Positions 1-10,067 of a stretch of 51,865 nt of DNA are shown piece after piece. The notes under the pieces were generated by a model that saw only the letters and a list, made by a program, of their open reading frames with translations, searched no databases and was not told where the DNA came from. Origin of the DNA: Actinomadura soli (GTDB taxonomy: Bacteria; Actinomycetota; Actinomycetes; Streptosporangiales; Streptosporangiaceae); NCBI RefSeq assembly GCF_005889715.1, contig NZ_VCKW01000024.1, positions 1 to 51,865 on the forward strand, read 5' to 3'. The position numbers and the translations under genes were made by a program. Each line of letters starts with the position of its first letter. The stretch's first letter is position 1.

Positions 1-11
1 GTCACGGGTAG

Positions 12-41
12 CGGGGGAGTCCGAGCGATCGGGCTCCCCCG
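12..41 (+). terminator. GC-rich hairpin, probable terminator of an upstream gene
   Basis: An 11-bp stem (12-22 with 31-41, one G:U pair) closes an 8-nt loop. No gene in the window ends here, so it probably terminates a gene left of the window. There is no clear T-tract, which is common for actinobacterial terminators. The stretch 42-310 holds no convincing gene. Confidence 0.5.
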
Positions 42-311
42 TCGTGGCCCTCGGGTTGGCAGCATGGGCTAAGCGAGTCGGCCGGGAGAATGGCCGCGCC
101 GGTTCGCACCGTTCCCGCCTCCGGGTGAACCGCCCTGACCGTCCGGTGATCACGCCCCATCGGAACGCGTCGGGCCTCGTTCACCCGGGGGCTTTCTGCG
201 TTTCCCGGATGGCGCATTTGGCGCTGGATCGGTCCATGACTGCTCGATTGTCCCATGCGCCAGTCGTAATCAACTCGTGATGTACGAAAGTTTTAGCCCA
301 TGTAACACTAG

Positions 312-339
312 GGACCCCGCCGCTGCCACGGCGGGGTCC
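312..339 (+). other. Perfect 11-bp hairpin upstream of the first ORF
   Basis: GGACCCCGCCG (312-322) pairs perfectly with 329-339 around a 6-nt loop. It sits between an AT-richer stretch (about 265-305, where a promoter could lie) and the Shine-Dalgarno run GAGGAGAGGAG before the ATG at 368. It could be a terminator or a leader hairpin; position alone does not decide. Confidence 0.5.
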
Positions 340-367
340 TAGTCCGTCCTCTGTGAGGAGAGGAGCC

Positions 368-959
368 ATGGAAGATCCTTTCATGCTTCCGGCCTTCGAG
401 CGAGCGCACGGCACGCTCGGGCCGGTGCTGTCCGTGCTGGTCGCCGGCCTGCTGATGTGCGTGATCGTGCTGCTTTGGGAGCAATGGCGGCTTGTCCGCC
501 GCCGGACGTGCGGGTGCGGGTGCGGCAGCCCGCTCCGCCGCTGCGAAACCAAGATCACCGCAGGCCGGGCGGCGGTTCACCGTCTTGCCGGCGACGGCGT
601 CACCGCCCGTGGGAGCCGCGGGCGCCATCGGGGGAGCCACCGGGGAAGCCATCGTGGAGGAGGCCGTCGTGGAGGAGACCGACCGGTGCCAGGGGCCGCA
701 GCCGCGGTGCTCCCAGCTCCCCACCCTGGAGGTGATGCTCGGCCGGCTGTCGGACCGGTCGCCGCTGCCGCCCCTGCGGGTGTGCTCACAGTGTGGAGCC
801 TGCATCCTGACCGTCCACGGGGTGTGGCCGGAGGGGGCGCCGAGCCCGTACCGGGTGGTGCGGATCCGGCTGCTGCACCAGCCCGCGGTCCGCACGCCGA
901 GAGTGCCGTCTTCACCACCGCGGGCGCCGGTACCTGAGCGCGCCGCCGCGCGGCCGTGA
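368..959 (+). CDS. Putative membrane-anchored Cys-rich protein, apparent frameshift
   Basis: The ATG at 368 follows a strong GAGGAGAGGAG ribosome-binding site. The first reading frame gives a short acidic N-terminus and one clear membrane helix (about residues 16-37, LSVLVAGLLMCVIVLLW), then a basic Cys-rich stretch (CGCGCGSPLRRC). After about 560-600 the coding signal (G/C at third position) moves to the +1 frame. That frame stays open to TGA at 957-959 and encodes an acidic segment plus a CSQCGAC motif. Read as one gene with a +1 shift it gives roughly 196 residues. Without the shift, the first frame continues to 937 but becomes an improbable Gly/Arg-rich tail. I recognise no family. Sequencing error, real frameshifting or decay are all possible. 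Confidence 0.4.
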
Positions 960-1002
960 CCGAGCCGGGACGTCTACGGGGGCGTCCCGGCCCGTCCGGT
1001 CC

Positions 1003-1092
1003 CCGGACGGTGGCGCCGCGCCGGACGGTGGGGCCATCCCGGACGGTAGGGCCGTGCCGGGCGACGGTGGCATGCCGGACGGCGGTGGTGGC
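1003..1092. repeat. 18-bp tandem repeat, five units
   Basis: Units beginning CCGG start at 1003, 1021, 1039, 1057 and 1075, an exact 18-bp period. Units 1-3 share CCGGACGGT; unit 4 is the most diverged. The period is a multiple of three, so on either strand it would read as a 6-residue repeat, but I find no good start or RBS for such an ORF. It occupies the gap between the first ORF and the reverse gene at 1150. Confidence 0.7.
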
Positions 1093-1149
1093 GTGGAGGG
1101 TGGAGCTGTGGCGGGTGACGGGCCCGCGCGTTCGGAGTCGCCCCGCCGC

Positions 1150-1419
1150 TCACGGGGCTCGTCGGCCGATCGGCACCGTCCAGCATCGCCAGCCGGCGAG
1201 TTCACCGTCCACGACGTAGGAGGGCGGTGGAAGGTGCGTCACTCCGAAGAAGTCGAGCGTGGCGTCCAGCCAGGCGTCATCCTGCTCTGCAGTCTCACCT
1301 GGCCGGTCATAGGCAATGAGGGTCCGGTCCGCGACGAAGACGAGCGCACCTCCATTGGGCGCCACCAGGTTTGTGTCGGCAACTACCTCGGTACTGGCCA
1401 ATGACCTGATATCACTCAC
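1150..1419 (-). CDS. Small hypothetical protein
   Basis: An 89-residue ORF with a GTG start at 1419 preceded by GAGAGGG about 8 nt upstream. The sequence looks like a soluble alpha/beta protein (ALVFVADRTLIAYD, then an acidic segment and DFFGVTHLPPPSY). I recognise no domain or motif. It lies downstream of the reverse-strand gene ending at 1537, with a 117-bp gap, so the two may be co-transcribed. Codon use is less extreme than in the surrounding core genes, which fits accessory content. Confidence 0.5.
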   Translation of the reverse strand: MSDIRSLASTEVVADTNLVAPNGGALVFVADRTLIAYDRPGETAEQDDAWLDATLDFFGVTHLPPPSYVVDGELAGWRCWTVPIGRRAP

Positions 1420-1536
1420 GTAGCCGACCCTCTCAAACCCCTTTACCCCCTTGCAGTTCCTCCCCCACCAAGGAGTTAAGTTCCGAACAGAGGCTACAAG
1501 AAGTTGTCAGGTATGCGGTAGAGGTGCCTCGGCCGC

Positions 1537-2055
1537 CTAGTCGCTTACAACCTTCTGCTGTTGCCGCGCCGCGTACGAGGATTTCGGCTCGGAGATCCGC
1601 TCGTAGTTCGGATCGGCCGCCGCCTCCTCCGGTGTGCGGGTGTCGCGGTAGAGCCCGTGATGGGGGTCGTATCTGATGATCTGATTGTCGTCCCGGATGT
1701 TGCGCACCGCGGTGACGTACATTTCCCGCACCGACACGGCGAGATTGTCGAGGCCAAGTGCGCGCACTCGTGCGTGGTATTCCAGGAGCCGGTAGAGGCT
1801 CTGGTTCCGTTCGTGGCGCGGCAGGTCAGGCCATGCCTCGAACTCGCGGTCGGCGCGGACACGCCGGGCTCCGACCGCGACCCCGTACTGCTCCTGAAGG
1901 CGCTCGCGATTACGCTGCACCCACACGCGGACGTAGCTTTCGGTCACCTCTTCGTCTGCCAGAACGCTCAGCCGGTGAGCGTACCCCCGCCAAGCCAGAT
2001 CCTTTCCGTGCTCGCGCCAGAGGCTCAAAAAGTCCTCATCACGAATAAGGCCCAT
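1537..2055 (-). CDS. Hypothetical protein, charged and helical
   Basis: A 172-residue ORF. I chose the ATG at 2055 over the in-frame TTG at 2061 because GGAGAG lies 8 nt upstream of the ATG. The protein is rich in Arg, Glu and aromatic residues, with no membrane segment or signal peptide, and ends in a polar Gln/Lys tail. Motifs such as DEDFLSLWREHGKDLAW and ESYVRVWVQRNRERLQEQYG suggest a mostly helical fold. I recognise no family. The sequence 2056-2269 upstream is non-coding on both strands and should hold its promoter; nothing else is evident there. Confidence 0.65.
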   Translation of the reverse strand: MGLIRDEDFLSLWREHGKDLAWRGYAHRLSVLADEEVTESYVRVWVQRNRERLQEQYGVAVGARRVRADREFEAWPDLPRHERNQSLYRLLEYHARVRALGLDNLAVSVREMYVTAVRNIRDDNQIIRYDPHHGLYRDTRTPEEAAADPNYERISEPKSSYAARQQQKVVSD

Positions 2056-2269
2056 GTTCAAACTCTCCGTTACTCACTCCCCGGCTGCCAAGCATAGGGG
2101 GAGAGGGTGCCGAAGACCACCTCTCGCGCCAGTAAAAGACTACAGATCGTGACCCCGTGCGGGTCAGCGCGCCGAAAGTGATCTTGTAGCGAGGGCTAAC
2201 CCGGGCGTGGCGGCTATTTAGGGCGGCGCCGGGAGCGAGAATTTCAGCGGACCATTGGGGCGATCCGGC

Positions 2270-3451
2270 CTAAGGGCCCGCCGGGGGCAGCCACTCGTCG
2301 GCGATCGCGACCGTCAGCTGCTCCAGCAGCGGCCCGGCCCGGCGGACACGGCGCTCCGGGTCCGGTTCGATGTCGGCCAGCGCGTACGCGGCCTGGATCC
2401 GCGCCTTGCGGAGCTGCTCGCCGGTGAGTCCGCGCTTGCCGGCCACCGCGACGACGGGCGCCCCCGCGCGGGCGGCGGCACGGGCCACCCCGATCGGCGC
2501 GGTGCCGCGCAGCGAGCGGGTGTCGAGCGAGCCCTCCCCGGTGACGACCAGCCGCGCGCCGCGCGCCTTCGCGGCGAAGCCGAGCAGGTCGAGCATGAGG
2601 GACGCGCCCGGCTCGATCGTCGCGCCGAGGAAGGTGAACGCGGCGAACGCGACGCCGCCCGCCGTCCCGGCGCCGGGCAGGTCGCGGGCCGCCTTCCGGG
2701 ACGCCGCCTCCGCCAGGTCGGCCCAGCGGCGCAGCCCGGCGTCCAGCAGCCGGACCTCGTCGCGGGTCGCGCCGCGCCGCGGCCCGTCCACGGCGGCGGC
2801 GCCGGCGCGGCCGAGCAGCGGCCCCGCCGAGTCGCCCGCCACCACCACCTCGATGCCCGACATGTCGGGCAGGCCGCGCAGGTCGAGCGCGTGCAGGGAG
2901 CGCAGCGCGGCGCCGCCGGGCGGCAGGTCCTTGCCGAGCGCGTCGAGCAGCCGCCCGCCGAGCCCCTGGACGAGGCCCGCGCCGCCGTCGGTGCAGGCGC
3001 CGCCGCCGAGCCCGAGGACGATCCGGCGCGCCCCGAGCCGCACCGCGTGCCCGAGCAGCTGCCCCGTCCCGACGCTGGACGCGACGAGCGGGCGCGGCTT
3101 CCCGCCCGGCAGCCGCCGCAGCCCGGACGCCTCGGCGAGCTCCACCACGGCGCTGTGCCCGTTCAGCGCCAGCCGCGCGGTGACGGGACGGCACGTCGGC
3201 CCGGACACCTCGACCTCGACCCGCCGCCACCCGGCCGCCACCGCCGCATCGACGGTGCCCTCCCCGCCATCGGCGACCGGCAGCTCGACCAGCGGGACGC
3301 CGGGCCGGGCGCGGCGCAGCCCGGCCGCGAGATGCCGGGCCGCCTGCGCCGCCGTCAGGGCCCCCGGGAACCTGCCGGGCGCCAGCAGGACATGACCCGG
3401 CGGAGACAGATGCGGGGGAGAGTCCGCGGACACCACAGGCACGCCTTTCAC
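2270..3451 (-). CDS. Glycerate kinase (GlxK/GarK family)
   Basis: This 393-residue protein matches the glycerate 2-kinase family (Gly_kinase), which phosphorylates D-glycerate with ATP in glyoxylate/serine metabolism. Diagnostic segments are VADGGEGT near residue 60, the glycine-rich GLGGGACTDGGAGLVQGLGG near 150, and VTGEGSLDTRS near 305. The N-terminal family motif usually reads like APDSFKGSLSA; here it is LLAPGRFPGALTA, so its Asp and Lys are missing, which could alter activity. The start is uncertain: GTG at 3451 has no good RBS, and GTG codons at 3442 and 3436 are alternatives. The gene is 130 bp downstream of nothing co-oriented except the intergenic stretch 3452-3581, which probably carries its promoter. 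Confidence 0.85.
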   Translation of the reverse strand: MKGVPVVSADSPPHLSPPGHVLLAPGRFPGALTAAQAARHLAAGLRRARPGVPLVELPVADGGEGTVDAAVAAGWRRVEVEVSGPTCRPVTARLALNGHSAVVELAEASGLRRLPGGKPRPLVASSVGTGQLLGHAVRLGARRIVLGLGGGACTDGGAGLVQGLGGRLLDALGKDLPPGGAALRSLHALDLRGLPDMSGIEVVVAGDSAGPLLGRAGAAAVDGPRRGATRDEVRLLDAGLRRWADLAEAASRKAARDLPGAGTAGGVAFAAFTFLGATIEPGASLMLDLLGFAAKARGARLVVTGEGSLDTRSLRGTAPIGVARAAARAGAPVVAVAGKRGLTGEQLRKARIQAAYALADIEPDPERRVRRAGPLLEQLTVAIADEWLPPAGP

Positions 3452-3581
3452 GCCGGGGGGTAAGGCCCTACCTTCTGCTTACGCCATGACGGCACTATTT
3501 GACACCCGCAAACGCGTCCGGGACTTCCAAATGAACGGAGAGTTGCCCAGAAAGGACCTCTGGAGGACGCGGCGGCGCCCG

Positions 3582-5027
<1,446 letters not shown>

Positions 5028-5187
5028 GCGTGCGCTCCGCTTTCCACAGCGTGATCTCGAAATGGCGTGCACAGGGTAGCCGGTATAGCCTGCGCGGGTG
5101 CGGAACACGCTCCGGTACCGAATCAGCGGAATCGCAGCCCCGACCGGCCGTGATCTGGGCACACTTGAGGGGCGAGTCGACTTCATC

Positions 5188-5217
5188 CCCGCCGGCCGCG
5201 CGAGCGCGGCCGGCGGG
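5188..5217 (+). promoter_or_regulatory. Strong leader hairpin upstream of XRE-TPR gene
   Basis: A perfect 13-bp stem (5188-5200 with 5205-5217) with a 4-nt CGAG loop, all G/C, lies 24 nt before the ATG at 5242. It lies upstream of both divergent genes, so it cannot terminate either. It would form in the 5' leader of the regulator's mRNA and could influence translation or act as an attenuator. Confidence 0.5.
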
Positions 5218-5241
5218 CATTCCGTAGGCGGTGGTCACACG

Positions 5242-6540
5242 ATGGATCGGGAGACACTGGGGCAGCGCATCCGCGCCCTGCGGATCAGGCAGGGCGTGAG
5301 CCAGGCGCAGCTCGCCTTCCCCGAGCTGTCCGACAGCTACATCTCGCTGATCGAGAGCGACAAGCGGGTGCCCGCGCCGAGCGTGGTGGAGCTGCTCGCG
5401 GCGAAGCTGAACTGCTCGGCGACCTACCTCGTCAGCGGCGTCAGCGAGGACGTCGTCGACGAGCTGCGCGTCACGCTCGACTACGCCGAGATCGCGCTGA
5501 GCAACGGCGCGGCGGCCGAGGCGCGGGCCCGGTTCGCCGAGGTCCTCGCCAGCGCCGACGCCGTCGCGCTGCCCGAGATGCTGCACCAGGCCCGCTGGGG
5601 CCACGCGCTGGCGCTGGAGGCCGCGGGCGAGCTGGAGGAGGCGATCGCCCAGCTGACGGAGCTGACCGGGGAGGCGTCCGCCGAGGTCGACCTCGACCAC
5701 TGGGCCAAGGTCCACGTCGCGCTGAGCCGCTGCCTGCGCGAGCGCGGCGACACCAGCGCCGGCGTCCAGGCCGCCGAGAACGCGTTGCGGCACCTCATCG
5801 CGACCGGCGCCGACTCCACCGACGCCGCCGTCCACCTCGGGGCCGCGCTGCTCGCCGCGTTCATCGAGCGCGGCGACCTCGTCCGCGCCCGGCAGCTCGC
5901 CACCCAGCTCGTCGAGCGGGCCGAGCGGATCGGCAGCCCCCGCGCCCGGATGGTCGCCTACTGGGAGGCCGCCTACGTCGCCGAGATCCGCGGCGAGTAC
6001 GAGGACGGCGTCACCCTCGCCGAGCGGGCGCTGATCCTGGCCGGCGACGGCGAGGACCCGCGCAACCTCAACCGGCTCCGCGTCATCTACGCCGGGCTGC
6101 TGCTGCGCGCCCGGCCCGACCAGGCCGCCCGCGCCCACGAGCTGCTCGCCCGCGTCCGCGGCGAGATCAACGCCAGCTCGTCCGGGGAGATCGACGTCGC
6201 CTGGTGCCTGACCGAGCTGGCCCGCGCGGAGACGGCGCTCGGCCGTCCCGCCGAGGCGGTGCGGCTCGCCGAGGAGGCCCTGGACCTGCTCGGGGACGCG
6301 CCGCGCCGCGCCACCGCCGGGGCGCTGACGGTGCTCGGCGAGGCGTCGGTGCGGCTCGGCCGCCGCGACCGCGCCGTGGAGGTGCTGACCCGCGCCGCCA
6401 CCTGCCTGGAGGAGATGGAGTCCTCCCGGGAGGCCGCGCAGGCGTGGTTCGACCTCGCCGAGGTCCTCGCCGAGACGGGGACCGCGGAGGAGCCCCGCAT
6501 GGCCGCCTACCGCCGCGCCCTGACCTGCGTCGGCGTGTAG
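5242..6540 (+). CDS. XRE-family regulator with TPR repeats
   Basis: A 432-residue protein with an N-terminal XRE helix-turn-helix (about residues 6-62: LGQRIRALRIRQGVSQAQLA, then SDSYISLIESDKRVP) followed by some 330 residues of TPR-like helical repeats rich in Ala/Leu/Arg/Glu. This is the usual layout of actinobacterial peptide- or ligand-sensing transcription factors. The ATG at 5242 begins right before the HTH; an in-frame GTG at 5098 would add an Arg-rich 48-residue extension including the leader hairpin and is unlikely. It diverges from the purine permease at 5027. Target genes are not known. Confidence 0.85.
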   Translation: MDRETLGQRIRALRIRQGVSQAQLAFPELSDSYISLIESDKRVPAPSVVELLAAKLNCSATYLVSGVSEDVVDELRVTLDYAEIALSNGAAAEARARFAEVLASADAVALPEMLHQARWGHALALEAAGELEEAIAQLTELTGEASAEVDLDHWAKVHVALSRCLRERGDTSAGVQAAENALRHLIATGADSTDAAVHLGAALLAAFIERGDLVRARQLATQLVERAERIGSPRARMVAYWEAAYVAEIRGEYEDGVTLAERALILAGDGEDPRNLNRLRVIYAGLLLRARPDQAARAHELLARVRGEINASSSGEIDVAWCLTELARAETALGRPAEAVRLAEEALDLLGDAPRRATAGALTVLGEASVRLGRRDRAVEVLTRAATCLEEMESSREAAQAWFDLAEVLAETGTAEEPRMAAYRRALTCVGV

Positions 6541-6653
6541 CCGGGGTGTGGCCGGAGGCGCGGCCGGGACGCCCGGCGACCCGGGACAGGCCGGTGGCGG
6601 GGGCTCAGTAGGGTAGAGACGCCCCGTCGACCCCGCACAGAACCCGGCCTCCC

Positions 6654-8741
6654 ATGAGCACCCAAGGATCACCGGACGTCAAGCCGGACGTGAACAGGGC
6701 CGCCTTGGGCGTCGTGCGTGCCGCCGTGATCGCGGCGGCGGCGTGCGGCGCCGTCCTGGTGGGCGGGCTCGTCCTCGGCGGATCCGTCACCGAGAAGGTC
6801 ATCCCCGGCCTCGGTGACGCCGGCGTCCTCACCCGGTGGGGGCTGCCCGCGTCCCGCGCGGCGATGGACCTGCTGTCCGCGCTGACCGTCGGCGCGCTGA
6901 TCGCCGCCGCCGCGCTCCTGCCCATCGAGAGCGGCGGCCCCGCCGGCGGCGGGCGCTCCGCGGAAGGCGGGCGCGGGCCCGGACGGCTGTCCAGGGACGC
7001 GGTCGGCTACCTGCACGCCGCGTCCTGGCTCGCCGCCGCCTGGGCCGCCGCCGCCGCGGCCACACTCGTGTTCACGGTCGCCGACGTCCTCGGCCAGCCG
7101 GTCGGGCAGGTCGTCACCGGCAGCGAGCTGAGCAGCTACGTCGGCTCCCTGCCGCAGGGCACCGCGCTGATGATCGTGGTGCTGCTGGCCGTCGTCGTGG
7201 CGTTGCTCGCCCGCACCACCACGACGCCCGCCGCCGCGTTCGGGCTGCTCGCGCTGGCGGGGATCGCGCTGCTGCCCGCGCCGCTGACGGGGCATTCGGC
7301 GTCCGCCGCCAACCACACCGTCGCGACGACCGGCGTCGCGCTGCACGTCGCCGCCGTCGCGCCGTGGGTCGGCGGCCTCGCCGTCGTCGGCGTCCACGCG
7401 CTGCTCCGCCGCGACCGGCTGCCCGTCATGGCCGACCGGTTCAGCCGCATGGCCCTGTGGTGCTACGTCATCGTCGGTGCCAGCGGCCTGGTGAACGTGA
7501 TCGCCCGGCTGCCCGACCCGGTCGAGATGGTCGAGACGAACTACGGACGGCTCGCCCTCGGCAAGATCGCCGCGTTCTGCGCGCTGGGCTGGTTCGGCTG
7601 GTGGCACCGGAGCCGCACCCTCCCGGCCCTGGAGGCGGGCAAGCCGTGGTCGTTCGCGCGGCTCGCGTCCGTCGAGGCCGCCGTGATGGGCGCCGCGGTG
7701 GGCCTCGCCGTCGCGCTGGCCCGCACCGCGCCGCCCGCGCCCACCGAGCCGGAGTCCGCGGTCAAGGCGCTGCTCGGCTACGAGATGCCGCCGCAGATCA
7801 CCCCGGCGCGGCTCGCGACCCTGTGGCAGCTCGACCTGCTGTTCGTCGTGCTGGTCGCGGCTCTCGGCGGCCTCTACCTCGCCGCGGTCGTCCGGCTGCG
7901 GCGGCGCGGCGACTCCTGGCCGGCCGGACGCAGCGCGGCCTGGCTCATCGGGCTGGTGACGATGATCGCCGTCACCCAGACCGGCGTCGCGAAGTACGCG
8001 CCGATCCTGTTCAGCGTGCACATGGCGCAGCACATGGTGCTGAACATGCTGACGCCGATCTTCCTGGTCCTCGGCGCGCCGGTGACGCTCGCGCTGCGCG
8101 CCCTCAAGCCCGCGCGCGTCCGCGGCGACCGGGGCCCGCGCGAGTGGCTGACCGCGATGCTGCACAGCCGGTACGTCGCGGTCATCGCGCATCCGGCGGT
8201 GGCGACGTTCATCTTCGTGGTGAGCACGTTCGCGCTGTACTTCACGACGCTGTTCGAGGCGGCGATGCGCAACCACCTCGGGCACATGGCGATGTCGCTG
8301 CACTTCCTGTTCGCCGGGAGCCTGTTCTTCTGGGTGCTCCTCGGCGTCGACCCGGCGCCGAAGAAGCTGCCCTACCCGGGACGGCTCCTGCTGCTGTTCG
8401 TCACGATGCCGTTCCACGCGTTCTTCGGCATCGCGCTGATGAACCTGAGCCAGGCGCTGGCGCGCGGCTGGTACGCGTCCGTCGACCCGCCGTGGGGCAC
8501 GACGATCCTGAAGGACCAGCACACCGGCGGCGCGATCGCGTGGGGGTTCGGCGAGGTCCCGACGTTCCTCGTCCTGATCGTCCTGGCGTTCCAGTGGTAC
8601 CTGGACGACCAGCGCCAGGCGCGGCGCATGGACCGCAAGGCCGACCGCGCCGCGGCCCCCGGCGGACGCTCCGAGGACGACGAGCTCGCGACCTACAACG
8701 CCCGCCTGGCCAAACTCGCCGAACGTGACAAGTCCGAGTAA
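6654..8741 (+). CDS. CopD-CtaG fusion membrane protein (copper/cytochrome oxidase assembly)
   Basis: A 695-residue protein with two membrane domains. Residues about 15-370 resemble CopD copper-uptake proteins (HSASAANHTVATTG, LHVAAVAPWVGGLAVVG). Residues about 400-650 match caa3_CtaG cytochrome c oxidase assembly factors (FSVHMAQHMVLNMLTPIFLV, HLGHMAMSLHFLFAGSLFFW, MPFHAFFGIALM). The many His/Met-rich helices fit Cu binding during CuA/CuB assembly. The fusion is common in actinobacteria. ATG at 6654 is the first plausible start. The C-terminus is cytoplasmic and highly charged. It is separated by 73 bp from the two-component pair that follows, which might belong to the same unit, but this is not shown. 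Confidence 0.9.
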   Translation: MSTQGSPDVKPDVNRAALGVVRAAVIAAAACGAVLVGGLVLGGSVTEKVIPGLGDAGVLTRWGLPASRAAMDLLSALTVGALIAAAALLPIESGGPAGGGRSAEGGRGPGRLSRDAVGYLHAASWLAAAWAAAAAATLVFTVADVLGQPVGQVVTGSELSSYVGSLPQGTALMIVVLLAVVVALLARTTTTPAAAFGLLALAGIALLPAPLTGHSASAANHTVATTGVALHVAAVAPWVGGLAVVGVHALLRRDRLPVMADRFSRMALWCYVIVGASGLVNVIARLPDPVEMVETNYGRLALGKIAAFCALGWFGWWHRSRTLPALEAGKPWSFARLASVEAAVMGAAVGLAVALARTAPPAPTEPESAVKALLGYEMPPQITPARLATLWQLDLLFVVLVAALGGLYLAAVVRLRRRGDSWPAGRSAAWLIGLVTMIAVTQTGVAKYAPILFSVHMAQHMVLNMLTPIFLVLGAPVTLALRALKPARVRGDRGPREWLTAMLHSRYVAVIAHPAVATFIFVVSTFALYFTTLFEAAMRNHLGHMAMSLHFLFAGSLFFWVLLGVDPAPKKLPYPGRLLLLFVTMPFHAFFGIALMNLSQALARGWYASVDPPWGTTILKDQHTGGAIAWGFGEVPTFLVLIVLAFQWYLDDQRQARRMDRKADRAAAPGGRSEDDELATYNARLAKLAERDKSE

Positions 8742-8814
8742 CCCCCGGCGGAGCGAGCCCCATTCCCTCTCGCGGGGGAGTGGACAGGGGCGCTGATCTG
8801 CCAGGATCGATGGC

Positions 8815-10053
8815 GTGATGCGCGTCCTCCGGCCGCTGATCGAGCGGACGACCTGGCTGCGCTGGTCCCATCTCGTCGTGGGCGGCGCGCTGCTGATGCC
8901 GTACTGGTTCCTCGCGATCAGCCTCATCCCGCTGCTGCCGCTCAGCGACGGCGTCGTCAAGGTCGTGCTGATGCTGCTGTTCATGCCGGCGGCGGCGACG
9001 TTCGTCACGGGGCTCGTGCCGACGGTGCGGCTGCTGGAGGGGGCGCTCGCGAAGGAGCTGCTCAAGGGCCCGGCCGCGTCGATCGTGCCCGGGTCGGCGC
9101 GATCGTGGGAGAGCAGGGCCCGGGCAGGGGCGTGGTTCGGCCTCCACCTGGGCGCCGGAGTGGTCGTCAGCGGGCTGAGCCTGGCGGTGCCGCCGTTCGC
9201 GGTCGTGATGATCCTCGCGCCGCTGGTGACCTGGGACACCCGGTTCCTCGACTCCTGGGGCTGGCAGGACACCTGGCACCAGTGGCCCGCGCCGCCGGTC
9301 GGGCTCGCGTCGCTGGCCGCGCTGCTCGCGCTGATCGTCGGCGTGGGGGAGCTGCTGTCGCGGCTGGCGCCGTGGTTCCTCGGGCCGTCCGCCGCGGAGA
9401 AGCTCGCCGATATGGAGGCCAAGGCCGTCAAGCTCGCCGAGCGGAACCGGCTGGCCAGGGAGCTGCACGACTCGGTCGGCCACGCGCTCAGCGTGGTGAC
9501 CCTGCAGGCCGCCGCGGCCGGACGGGTGCTGGACGCCGACCCGGCGTTCGCCCGGGAGGCGCTCGGCGCGATCGAGGACTCCGCCCGCGCCGCGCTGGAG
9601 GACCTCGACCATGTGCTCGGGCTGCTGCGTGAGGACGCGTCAAGGGCCGCGGCCGCCCCGCAGGCCACTCTGAAGGACCTCGGGCGGCTGCTGGAGCAGA
9701 CGAGGATCGCCGGGGTGGAGCTCGACGCGGAGATCGGCGACGAGGTGGAGCACGTCCCGGCGGCGGTGTCGCGGGAGGCGTACCGGATCGTCCAGGAGGG
9801 GCTCACGAACGCGCTGCGGCACGCCGGGAAGGTCCCGGTGCGGCTGCGGCTCGGGGTGGAGCGCGAACGGCTGGAGATGGAGATGACCAACCCGCTCGAC
9901 CTGGCGTCCGGCGCCGGCGCCGACCACGGCGGCGGGCGCGGCCTCGGCGGCGTCCGCGAGCGCGTCACGGTCCTGCGCGGCGAGATGACCGCCGGACCGG
10001 ACGGAGACCGCTGGCGCTTCCACGTGTCGCTCCCGCTAAGGTCCGGGACATGA
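8815..10053 (+). CDS. Sensor histidine kinase, NarL/DesK type (HisKA_3)
   Basis: A 412-residue kinase. The N-terminal half has about four to five membrane helices with no large sensor domain. A HisKA_3 dimerisation domain follows, with the phospho-accepting histidine His218 in ARELHDSVGHALS, and then a HATPase_c domain with the N-box EAYRIVQEGLTNALRHA and a GGGRGLGGVRERV nucleotide lid. GTG at 8815 has AGGA 8 nt upstream; ATG at 8818 is the alternative. Its stop overlaps the upstream alternative start (10050) of the response regulator, so the two form a cognate pair. The stimulus is unknown; membrane-embedded sensing is inferred from the topology. Confidence 0.92.
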   Translation: MMRVLRPLIERTTWLRWSHLVVGGALLMPYWFLAISLIPLLPLSDGVVKVVLMLLFMPAAATFVTGLVPTVRLLEGALAKELLKGPAASIVPGSARSWESRARAGAWFGLHLGAGVVVSGLSLAVPPFAVVMILAPLVTWDTRFLDSWGWQDTWHQWPAPPVGLASLAALLALIVGVGELLSRLAPWFLGPSAAEKLADMEAKAVKLAERNRLARELHDSVGHALSVVTLQAAAAGRVLDADPAFAREALGAIEDSARAALEDLDHVLGLLREDASRAAAAPQATLKDLGRLLEQTRIAGVELDAEIGDEVEHVPAAVSREAYRIVQEGLTNALRHAGKVPVRLRLGVERERLEMEMTNPLDLASGAGADHGGGRGLGGVRERVTVLRGEMTAGPDGDRWRFHVSLPLRSGT

Positions 10054-10067
10054 CGGGGGACGGGGAC

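Noticed and set aside
1003..1092. CRISPR array
   Set aside because: Units are contiguous with no spacers and vary within the unit; no cas genes nearby.
912..1205. 97-residue reverse Pro-rich ORF across the 18-bp repeat
   Set aside because: Poor start and RBS, overlaps two other ORFs; the repeat alone explains the PSG-type periodic text.
6669..9968. 1099-residue reverse open frame
   Set aside because: Antisense shadow of the CopD-CtaG and kinase genes, whose domains are unmistakable on the forward strand.
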